Positions 1-6,012 of a stretch of DNA of 12,534 nucleotides are shown one piece after another (within the stretch, counting starts at the first letter, position 1; every line of letters starts with the position of its first letter). Source of the DNA: Clostridiales bacterium (GTDB lineage: Bacteria > Bacillota > Clostridia > Oscillospirales > Oscillospiraceae). Where the stretch lies: the NCBI GenBank assembly GCA_019422005.1, contig JAHZEF010000030.1:6029-18562 (forward strand), written 5' to 3'. Under the pieces are notes generated by a model that saw only the letters and a program-made list of their open reading frames with translations, was not told the DNA's origin and did not search any database. The translations under genes and the position numbers were made by a program.

Positions 1-917
1 TGGTGGCGCTCAGCGTCTCCTTTGAGAAAATCTTCCAGGCGATAGGCCGCATGAAGGTCACCATGGTCAGCCTGATGAGCGGCTGCATCGCCAACATCAT
101 CCTCGATCCGATCCTGATTTTCGGCTGGGGGCCGTTTCCGGAGATGGGCATTGAGGGTGCGGCTCTGGCCACGGGCATCGGCCAGCTGCTCACGCTGGTG
201 ATCTATCTGGCCGTACACGCCTGCCGCCCGATCAGCGTCCCGATCAGCCGCGCCTGCCTCCGGCGCGATGCGGAGATCGACCGGAAGCTGTATGCCGTCG
301 GAATCCCCGCCGCGCTCAACATTGCGCTGCCTTCCCTGCTGATCTCCGCACTCAATGCCATTCTGGCGGCGTATTCACAAATGTACGTGACCATCCTCGG
401 CATTTATTACAAGCTGCAGACCTTCCTCTATCTTCCCGCCAACGGCGTCGTCCAGGGTATCCGCCCTCTGATCGGCTACAATTTCGGCGCCGGAGAACAC
501 CGGCGCGTGCGGGAAATCTACCGGATCACCCTCGCCATGAGCGCCGGCGTCATGGCGCTGGGCACCCTGCTCTGCCTGCTGCTGCCGGAACAGCTGATCG
601 GCCTGTTCACCGACAGCCCTGCCATGACCGCGGCAGGCGCCACGGCCCTGCGGGTGATCAGCGCAGGTTTTCTGGTCTCTGCGGTTTCCGTCGCGTCCTC
701 AGGCGCCCTGGAGGGCCTGGGCAAGGGCGGGCCCTCTCTGGTCATTTCCCTCTGCCGCTACGTCATTGTGATGATCCCGGCGGCCTTTCTTCTGAGCCGG
801 TTCTGGGGCCCCACAGGCGTCTGGTGCGCGTTTGGGATCACAGAGGCCGCGGCCGCCTGCGTCTCATACGTGACGTACCGCAGGTCAGCGGCCGCCGGGT
901 GCAAAAGCAGCCGCTGA
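1..917 (+). CDS. MATE-family multidrug/metabolite exporter, C-terminal part (5' end outside window)
   Basis: Integral membrane antiporter of the MATE (multi antimicrobial extrusion) family, which exports cationic drugs or metabolites in exchange for Na+ or H+. About 304 residues are visible in an open frame that is already running at the left edge. MATE proteins are usually about 440-460 residues with 12 helices, so roughly the first third is missing; the GTG at base 3 is internal and not a real start. The visible part alternates long hydrophobic helices with short basic loops. It carries the family's typical loop GYNFGAG at visible residues 158-164, followed by basic residues (EHRRVREIYR). 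Near the beginning, the stretch around DPILIFGWGPFPEMGIEGAA is also typical of MATE domain 1. The gene ends in TGA at 915-917, 49 bases from the end of the convergent xdhC-like gene. The substrate cannot be told from sequence. Family assignment is firm. Confidence 0.92.
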   Translation, partial: VALSVSFEKIFQAIGRMKVTMVSLMSGCIANIILDPILIFGWGPFPEMGIEGAALATGIGQLLTLVIYLAVHACRPISVPISRACLRRDAEIDRKLYAVGIPAALNIALPSLLISALNAILAAYSQMYVTILGIYYKLQTFLYLPANGVVQGIRPLIGYNFGAGEHRRVREIYRITLAMSAGVMALGTLLCLLLPEQLIGLFTDSPAMTAAGATALRVISAGFLVSAVSVASSGALEGLGKGGPSLVISLCRYVIVMIPAAFLLSRFWGPTGVWCAFGITEAAAACVSYVTYRRSAAAGCKSSR

Positions 918-966
918 CCGCCCCTTCCCCGCCGGGCTGTAATCCGCCCCCGGGCCGGCAGCCGCT

Positions 967-1977
967 CTATCCATGCTTGTCCGGCAGGCCGGCACGGACG
1001 GCAATCAGCTCCGCCGCGATGGAGACGGCAATTTCCTCCGGCGTCTCCGCTCCGATCTTCAAACCGATCGGCGCGTGGACTGCGTCGTACTCTTCTGCGG
1101 CAAAGCCCTGTGCCAGCAGGGCCTCGCGGCACAGCGCCAGCTTCCGTCTGCTGCCGATGCATCCGATATAACGGCAGCCGCTCCGGAGAATCTGCGCCAG
1201 GATTTCCGTATCGGCCTGATGGCCGCGGGTCATGACCACCGCATAGTCGTCCCGCGTCAGGGAAATCCGCTGCAGCACCTGGGAAAACGGCGCGCATACC
1301 GTCTGCTCCGCCTGGGGGAACCGTTCCGGCGCTGTAAACTCCGGCCGGTCGTCATAGACCACAGTACGGAATCCCACCAAAGCCGCCGCCTGTACCAGCG
1401 CCTGTGAAACATGGCCTCCCCCAAAAATATAGACGCGGCCGGCGCGCACGGCCGGAATGGAAAACCATCCGTCCTCTGTCAGCACCGGACGGTTCTCCAG
1501 CAGCCGTTCCCAGTCGGGCGGCGCGGCGCAGAGGCGAACGCCGGACCGGTCCGCCACGCCCATGGCCTCAACGGTTTCGCCCCGCATCCGGCGGATCAGC
1601 CACGTATCCACGCTCCCGCGATCTGCCAGCGCCAGTTCCCGAAAGACCGCGGCTCCGGGGCCGTCCGGCGCAAGATACTCGAACTGCAGTGTCGTATCCC
1701 CGCCGCAAACCATACCCAGCCCGGCAGCGTCGCCGGAGGACAGGCGGAATGTCTGCAGCAGATCATGCGGTTCCTGCAGGAGCCGGGCCGCCGTTTTCTG
1801 CGCGTCAAACTCCAGAGCGCCGCCGCCGACGGTTCCGGCGGTCTCCCCGCCGGCGGATACGGCCATCATCGTCCCCGCTCCCCGGGGCGTGGATCCGCTG
1901 GCGCTGAGAATGCTGACCAGCACAACCGGCTGCCCGCCTTCCAGCGCACGGGCAATCCATTGATAGAAACTCCGCAT
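967..1977 (-). CDS. xdhC: XdhC/CoxI-family molybdenum-hydroxylase maturation factor
   Basis: Proteins of this family bind molybdenum cofactor and help sulfurate and insert it into xanthine dehydrogenase-like hydroxylases in the cytoplasm. The protein is 336 residues, normal for the family. The N-terminal XdhC/CoxI domain shows SASGSTPRGAG (residues 25-35), GTVGGGALE (48-56) and a GMVCGGD motif. A C-terminal Rossmann-like domain begins with VYIFGGGHVS (GGGH at 186-189), followed by YDDRPEF, VMTRGHQAD and YIGCIGSRRK, all hallmark segments. The frame stays open upstream to about 2355, but I chose the ATG at 1975-1977: it has an AAAGGA ribosome site 8-9 bases upstream, the domain begins right there, and a good promoter lies just upstream, inside the longer frame. 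It is a monocistronic leftward gene convergent with the MATE gene. No hydroxylase subunit or Moco gene lies in the window, so its client is unknown. The symbol is used in the family sense. Confidence 0.9.
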   Translation of the reverse strand: MRSFYQWIARALEGGQPVVLVSILSASGSTPRGAGTMMAVSAGGETAGTVGGGALEFDAQKTAARLLQEPHDLLQTFRLSSGDAAGLGMVCGGDTTLQFEYLAPDGPGAAVFRELALADRGSVDTWLIRRMRGETVEAMGVADRSGVRLCAAPPDWERLLENRPVLTEDGWFSIPAVRAGRVYIFGGGHVSQALVQAAALVGFRTVVYDDRPEFTAPERFPQAEQTVCAPFSQVLQRISLTRDDYAVVMTRGHQADTEILAQILRSGCRYIGCIGSRRKLALCREALLAQGFAAEEYDAVHAPIGLKIGAETPEEIAVSIAAELIAVRAGLPDKHG

Positions 1978-2013
1978 GGCAAACACATCCTTTTCAAGTT
2001 CTGTTTCCTGTCT

Positions 2014-2042
2014 ATCATACCATACCGTACAGAAAATCACAA
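2014..2042 (-). promoter_or_regulatory. Sigma-70-type promoter for the xdhC-like gene
   Basis: On the minus strand, -35 TTGTGA (2042-2037, 4 of 6 consensus) and -10 TATGAT (2019-2014, 5 of 6) are separated by exactly 17 bases. Transcription would start near 2007, giving a leader of about 30 bases that contains the ribosome site. This supports the ATG at 1977 over starts further upstream in the same frame. Confidence 0.7.
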
Positions 2043-2474
2043 TTCCGGTAATTTCTCCCGTTTGTTCTCCCCGGGGCGCGCCGTCTCCCGCTTGCCAGGG
2101 GGGACAGGTCAGAGCGCGGCGAGTTTCACGCCCCACGGAGGGGGCGGATGCGGAGCCTGGGAGGACGGGAAGCGGAATGAACTTCGCGCCTGCCGGAAGA
2201 TGCCAATACCGGAACGGCATGCGGGATCCAGTTGGGCTGTCAGATCCCATGAATCCGCCACGCCAAACACTGTGATCCCGATTTGGCATCGCCACAATCC
2301 CGGTTCCCATGATTTCCGCTGTAAAAACGGCAGGATCCTGTCGGGGCGTTGACATTGACAGGGATGGTTATGCACTCCAAAACAGCCAGGCAAATGCGCC
2401 GCAGCTCTCCCGGAGGTCCCGGACAGTGTGCCCTGCCCTCACCGTGATCGACGCCCCGAACCGACCGCCGCCCC
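2043..2474. other. Noncoding stretch between the peptidase terminator and the xdhC promoter
   Basis: About 430 bases separate the terminator behind the M13 peptidase from the xdhC promoter. Open frames cross it on both strands, but none has a convincing ribosome site, recognisable domain or promoter. The minus-strand frame that runs into xdhC encodes a low-complexity, Pro/Gly/Arg-rich stretch here that resembles no XdhC N-terminus. Two adjacent TTGACA hexamers on the plus strand at 2349-2360 have no matching -10 element. I see no tRNA fold or repeat array. It may be decayed sequence. Confidence 0.5.
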
Positions 2475-2512
2475 ATAAAACTGCCGCCCGGCGCGCAAAT
2501 GCGCCGGGCGGC
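2475..2512 (-). terminator. Intrinsic terminator of the M13 peptidase gene
   Basis: A perfect 12-bp GC-rich inverted repeat (arms 2483-2494 and 2501-2512, six-base loop) begins 16 bases after the peptidase stop codon. Read leftward it is followed by AGTTTTAT, a short T-rich tract. This is the form of a Rho-independent terminator on the minus strand. Confidence 0.85.
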
Positions 2513-2527
2513 TTGTTGACCATCGGT

Positions 2528-4882
2528 TTACCAGATCTGTACCCGCGCCTCAGGCGGCAGGTACATGCCGTCGCCGGGCTGGATGTCAAAGGCTTCGTAG
2601 AACGCGTCGCAGCTCTGCAGCGCGCGGCTGCCGCGCAGCTTGTCAGGCGCGTGGACGTCCATAACCGAAAGATATTCGCTCATCTCCCGGCTGGCGGAGC
2701 CTCTCCAGGTCCGGGCCGCAGCTTCATACAGGGTCTGATAATCCGGTCTGGCCTCCCGTCCCTCTGCCTCCGTGATGCAGGCCACAGCGCCCAGATCCGC
2801 CACGTTTTCCGAGAGGGTCAGCGTGCCGTTGCACACTACGCCCGGAATGGACTCCACGCCGTCGTAGAACGCCACGGCGTCCGCGCACAGCGCCTGGAAC
2901 GCGGCATAATCCTCCGCTGTCCACCAGTCGGCCGCATTGCCTTCGGCATCGAATTTCGCGCCGTTGTTGTCAAACGCATGGGTCATCTCGTGGGCAATCA
3001 CATAGCCGATGCCGCCGAGATTCTCCGTATTGTCAGCCTTGACGTCATACAAGGGCGCCTGCAGGATGGCCGCCGGGAAATTGATGCTGTTGGCGGTGGC
3101 GTCATAGTAGGCGTTAACCGTATACGCCGACATCTGCCAGGCGCCCTTGTCCACAGGCTCGTTCTGTGTCCGGACGGCGGCGTCCCGCGCTGCGCGGGAC
3201 ATGGCCAGCGCGTTTTCAAAATATGAGCCGCCCTGGGACGCGCTGCGGATTTCCGCCGCATCCATGGCATCGTCCCACTGATCCGGATAGCCCACATTGA
3301 CCGTCATGGCCTCCAGCTTCTCAATCGCTCTGGCCTTGGTGGCGTCGCTCATCCAGTCCAGCGCCTGGATGCGCGCCTTGTAAATCGCCCGGAATTCTTC
3401 AATCATCGCTTCCACATCCGCTTTGGCGGCCGCGGAGAAATAAGTTTCGACATAGATCTCGCCCAGATAGTCTGAAAGATATGCCTGCACCTGCTGCGCT
3501 GCAATTTCCTCGTCGGACAGGCTGCCTTCCACACCGTACATGGCGCTCTGGAACGCCTGCGCAGCAGTCGTGAAATCCTGGCTCAACACCCCGCCGAAGC
3601 CGGACAGTACGCCCAGACGCATGGCGGTTTTCAGCAGTTCCAGATGCGCATCGTCGAAATAGGCCGCGGCCGCCTGAAGCAGTCCCGGATCCTGCACCAG
3701 GATTTTATCGTCCGCGGCCAGCCCGGTGGCCGCCAGAATCTCCCGGAGATCCACAGCCGGGAAAACCGCCTGCAGCTGCTCCATGGTATACAGATTATAA
3801 ATCCGGTCCGCATTCCCATAATCCTGCCGGTCCATCATGGCCCCCGCCAGTTCCTTTTCCAGGGCAAAGTACGCCGCGGCTTCTTCGGCCGCCTGGGCTT
3901 CTGAGCGGCCGCCCAGAGTCAGCAGCGTCGTGAGATAGCGGAGATATGCGTCCTTTGCCGTGCCGTCCTCATAGCTTTCCCGGGTCCCCAGCGAAGGGTA
4001 GAGAGACTCGAAGGCCAGAATATTCCTGGTGCTGTCCTTCAGGTCGGTGGCCAGGCCGAAGCCCATCAGGACAGACATGGCAGCCTCTTTGGAAATCGTA
4101 CAGTGAACCTCCATCAGTTCATCCAGAGATTCCGCGCTGTCAATCGCCTCCAGCCACGGCCGGATCGGGTCAATCCCCGCCCGGTTTCTGGCGTCCCAAT
4201 CCGTCACATTCTCATAAAGGTTTTTAATCGCCGCCTCTTTGGAGCCGGGTGCAGGCGATCCCGCCACAATCTCTTCAATGATCCCCGCCACCTGTTCATT
4301 GGCGCGGATCGTCATCTCATAGATGGTTCCGGTGCTGGGATAGCCTGCGGGGATCTCGGAGGCGTCCAGCCATTCCTTGTTCACCGCAGCGTAAAAGTCG
4401 TCCTTCAGGTTGCTTCCCTCCAGCGCATAAACCCGGCGGATCATCGTCTCCAGCTGCGCTCTGGTCATGGGCGCATTGGGAGAAAAGGCCGTGGCGGAAG
4501 TGCCTGCCACAATACCGGCCTGCAGGACCGCGTTCAGCTCCTCCTTCGCCCAAACGGGGAGATCCGTAAAGTTCCCGGCGTCATAGGCCCTCCGCGCGCT
4601 GTCTCCCGCCGGCTCCGGCAGCGTGCCGAACGCTCTGGAGAGCATCACCATGGCCTCCGCCCGGGTCACAATCCGGTCTTCGTGCAGCGCGCCGGTCTCA
4701 TCGCCATGCAGAATCTGCTCCGCCGTCACGCCGGGATGATAGTCATCGGCGGCGGCCAGCAGCAGATCCCGTGCCTGACCGCGCGTCAGCGCCTCCGTTC
4801 CGTCCGCCGCCAAAGCCGTTGCCGGCGGCAGCAGCAGCAGGGCCGCCAGAAGGCCGGCCAGCCATCGTTTGCATTTCATCAT
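2528..4882 (-). CDS. Secreted S-layer-homology / M13 (neprilysin-like) zinc metallopeptidase
   Basis: Zinc endopeptidase of family M13, which generally cleaves peptides on the N-terminal side of hydrophobic residues. It is 784 residues, made of a 600-plus-residue M13 domain and an N-terminal extension. Residues 1-25 are a signal peptide (basic MMKCKR, an Ala/Leu core, ALA-A cleavage site near 25). Residues about 30-85 form a degenerate S-layer-homology (SLH) repeat and about 104-152 a clear one (FTDLPVWAKEELNAVLQAGI, then the MTRAQ signature), suggesting attachment to cell-wall polymer. The M13 domain starts near 157 (DDFYAAVNKEWL). The zinc site is HEMTH at 631-635 plus ENVAD at 692-696 (E692 third ligand). 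NAYYDATANSINFPAAILQ from 590 and the C-terminal GDGMYLPPEARVQIW are family hallmarks. Start: ATG at 4880-4882 or the next ATG at 4877-4879, both after AAGGAAGGA; they differ by one residue. Catalytic residues are intact. Substrate unknown, possibly peptide scavenging or envelope processing. Confidence 0.93.
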   Translation of the reverse strand: MMKCKRWLAGLLAALLLLPPATALAADGTEALTRGQARDLLLAAADDYHPGVTAEQILHGDETGALHEDRIVTRAEAMVMLSRAFGTLPEPAGDSARRAYDAGNFTDLPVWAKEELNAVLQAGIVAGTSATAFSPNAPMTRAQLETMIRRVYALEGSNLKDDFYAAVNKEWLDASEIPAGYPSTGTIYEMTIRANEQVAGIIEEIVAGSPAPGSKEAAIKNLYENVTDWDARNRAGIDPIRPWLEAIDSAESLDELMEVHCTISKEAAMSVLMGFGLATDLKDSTRNILAFESLYPSLGTRESYEDGTAKDAYLRYLTTLLTLGGRSEAQAAEEAAAYFALEKELAGAMMDRQDYGNADRIYNLYTMEQLQAVFPAVDLREILAATGLAADDKILVQDPGLLQAAAAYFDDAHLELLKTAMRLGVLSGFGGVLSQDFTTAAQAFQSAMYGVEGSLSDEEIAAQQVQAYLSDYLGEIYVETYFSAAAKADVEAMIEEFRAIYKARIQALDWMSDATKARAIEKLEAMTVNVGYPDQWDDAMDAAEIRSASQGGSYFENALAMSRAARDAAVRTQNEPVDKGAWQMSAYTVNAYYDATANSINFPAAILQAPLYDVKADNTENLGGIGYVIAHEMTHAFDNNGAKFDAEGNAADWWTAEDYAAFQALCADAVAFYDGVESIPGVVCNGTLTLSENVADLGAVACITEAEGREARPDYQTLYEAAARTWRGSASREMSEYLSVMDVHAPDKLRGSRALQSCDAFYEAFDIQPGDGMYLPPEARVQIW

Positions 4883-5000
4883 AAGTCCTTCCTTTCCTGT
4901 GCGCACAGCCGCCGCAGTTCTGTTTAGCATGCGCCGGTGGACGCGCGCTATGCACGGCCGTACTGTCAGATGCGGTATTTTATGTTGGCATCGTAATACG

Positions 5001-5028
5001 AATATACATGGAATCGCGCCAATGTCAA
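5001..5028 (-). promoter_or_regulatory. Sigma-70-type promoter for the M13 peptidase gene
   Basis: On the minus strand, a perfect -35 TTGACA (5028-5023) is followed after 16 bases by -10 TATATT (5006-5001, 5 of 6). Transcription would start near 4994, giving a leader of about 110 bases before the start codon at 4882. I saw no clear regulatory fold in that leader. Confidence 0.75.
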
Positions 5029-5133
5029 GAGCCTATCCCTGGAAATCTGCGCAGGCAGCGCCCCAGCTCCGCTTCCAGGGGCCCAAGCGCGGCGGGGCCT
5101 GCAAAACCGCGCCGTGCAGGGCGCGGCAGCGTC

Positions 5134-5162
5134 TTTACAGCAGCGCTGCGCTGTGCTATACT
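5134..5162 (+). promoter_or_regulatory. Sigma-70-type promoter for the PaaI-like thioesterase gene
   Basis: -35 TTTACA (5134-5139, 5 of 6), a 17-base spacer, and -10 TATACT (5157-5162, 5 of 6) preceded by TGC, an extended -10. Start of transcription is expected near 5169, about 55 bases before the ATG. Together with the leftward promoter at 5001-5028 it explains the 341-base divergent intergenic region 4883-5223, in which I find nothing else. Confidence 0.75.
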
Positions 5163-5223
5163 GTGCGGCGGAGAATGCAATTCCGCGGCGGCGGAATCAG
5201 CCTCCGGAAAGAAGGAATTCCCC

Positions 5224-5634
5224 ATGCCAACCCTGGAAGAAATCCGCGCGGCCTTTGCCGCCGACCGGTTCGCCACCGAGGCGGCCGGCGCAGAAATCCA
5301 ATCGGCCGAGCCCGGCCATGCGGTCTGTACCATGGCGCTGCGGCCGATCCATATGAACGCCGCCGGCACGCCGCAGGGCGGCGCCATCTTCACGCTGGCT
5401 GATTTTGCCTTCGCCGTGGCGGCCAACAGCTTTGCCGAGCGCATCAGCGTTTCGCTGCAGCATGATATCACCTATCTGGCCCCGGCCAGGGGGAAAACCG
5501 TGATTGCCGAAGCCCGCTGCGTCAAGGCCGGACGCACCGCCTGCCTGTACACGGTAGACGTCACCGACGACGTTGGGACCCACGTTGCCTACATGACGGT
5601 CAACGGTTTTCTCACCGGCAGGAAAATCGAGTGA
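5224..5634 (+). CDS. PaaI-type hotdog-fold acyl-CoA thioesterase
   Basis: Small cytoplasmic thioesterase (136 residues, normal for the family) that hydrolyses acyl- or aryl-CoA thioesters. The hotdog signature is clear: N45-A-A-G, then QGGAIFTLADFAFAVAANS from residue 51. This corresponds to the HGGxxFTLAD motif of E. coli PaaI, with D60 at the position of the catalytic aspartate. The usual His before Gly-Gly is Gln here (Q51). The second half (VSLQHDITYLAPARGKTVIAEA) matches the family's central strand pattern. The ATG at 5224 follows a GAAGGAA ribosome site and a good promoter; an open frame extends upstream past the promoter, but those starts are not credible. E. coli PaaI acts on hydroxylated phenylacetyl-CoA esters. 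The gene lies 50 bases ahead of the promoter of an arylacetyl-CoA operon with no clear terminator between, so a link to aryl-CoA turnover is plausible but inferred. Confidence 0.88.
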   Translation: MPTLEEIRAAFAADRFATEAAGAEIQSAEPGHAVCTMALRPIHMNAAGTPQGGAIFTLADFAFAVAANSFAERISVSLQHDITYLAPARGKTVIAEARCVKAGRTACLYTVDVTDDVGTHVAYMTVNGFLTGRKIE

Positions 5635-5683
5635 CCATCCTCCCCGCTTTCAAAAATTTCCTGCGGTTTTTTCAGAAAACCCA

Positions 5684-5712
5684 TTGACTTTAGCGGATAA
5701 AATTGCTAAAGT
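5684..5712 (+). promoter_or_regulatory. Promoter of the T-box-controlled operon
   Basis: -35 TTGACT (5684-5689, 5 of 6) and -10 TAAAGT (5707-5712, 4 of 6) with a 17-base spacer. The predicted start near 5719 falls just before stem I of the T-box leader, as expected for the promoter of such a leader. Confidence 0.65.
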
Positions 5713-5718
5713 AGTCGA

Positions 5719-5976
5719 CAGATAGAAAACGCGATGACGAAACCAAGTAGGCCCCGCCTCTCTGCCAAGAGAGCTGCCGTCCGGTGCAAGGCAGCGCAGA
5801 CGCGCAGGCTGAATACCTTTCCGAGCGGTGCCGCCGAACCCCTGCAGTAGGCGGCAACGGGGACGCCCGTTACAGCATTGGGGGCCTTCGGGCCCAGCGA
5901 GGCCGCTTTGTGCGGTAAATAGAGGTGGTACCACGGGAAATTCTCGTCCTCTGCCAGAAGGGCAGAGGGCGTTTTT
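5719..5976 (+). promoter_or_regulatory. T-box riboswitch leader, probable tRNA-Tyr (UAC) specificity
   Basis: T-box leaders bind a specific tRNA and prevent termination when that tRNA is uncharged. Nearly every element is visible. Stem I has a kink-turn-like GATGA (5733-5737), a lower helix GAAA/TTTC (5739-5742 with 5818-5821), and a specifier loop with AGTA (5746-5749) opposite TGAATACC. The loop is closed above by GCC/GGC (5751-5753 with 5807-5809). Above it are helix TCTGC/GCAGA (5761-5765 with 5796-5800), an AGAGAG bulge strand and a distal helix GCTGCC/GGCAGC (5773-5778 with 5790-5795) capped by a loop containing GGTGCAA. A stem II pseudoknot is formed by GCCGCC/GGCGGC (5830-5835, 5850-5855) interleaved with CCCC/GGGG (5839-5842, 5859-5862). 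A UUCG hairpin follows (5882-5895). The T-box core AGAGGTGGTACCACGG (5921-5936) pairs with CCTCT (5948-5952) as antiterminator. In register with other leaders the specifier is TAC, 5814-5816. The base after it is C where a purine is usual, so the codon call is moderate. The RNA class is firm. Confidence 0.93.
5945..5976 (+). terminator. Regulated intrinsic terminator of the T-box leader
   Basis: CCTCTGCC (5948-5955) pairs perfectly with GGCAGAGG (5961-5968) around a five-base loop, and three further pairs (one G-U) extend the stem to 5945/5971. Five Ts follow at 5972-5976. The 5' arm is the same CCTCT that pairs with AGAGG in the antiterminator, so the two folds exclude each other. It ends about 36 bases before the first start codon. 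Confidence 0.92.
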
Positions 5977-6012
5977 ATATTCCCTGCCGCCGGATCATAA
6001 AGGAGAAACAGC

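Noticed and set aside
918..966. GC-rich short inverted repeats between the convergent MATE and xdhC-like genes, a possible bidirectional terminator
   Set aside because: The best arms are only about five bases with a long loop and no T-run on either side.
1978..2355. N-terminal extension of the xdhC frame up to base 2355
   Set aside because: It crosses a good promoter, lacks a ribosome site at its start, encodes low-complexity sequence, and the ATG at 1977 has a ribosome site and begins at the domain boundary.
2349..2360. Two tandem TTGACA hexamers, possible rightward promoter
   Set aside because: No acceptable -10 element lies 15-19 bases downstream, and no rightward gene follows.
2392..2506. 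Repeated 12-base word gcaaatgcgccg at 2392 and 2495
   Set aside because: Only two copies, and the second is part of the terminator hairpin; too little to call a repeat family.
5665..5681. GGTTTT/AAAACC inverted repeat as terminator of the thioesterase gene
   Set aside because: The six-pair stem is A/T-rich and weak, and no T-run follows it.
5818..5821. Reading UUC (phenylalanine) as the T-box specifier
   Set aside because: These bases pair with GAAA at 5739-5742 to form the helix below the specifier loop, so they should not be free to read an anticodon.
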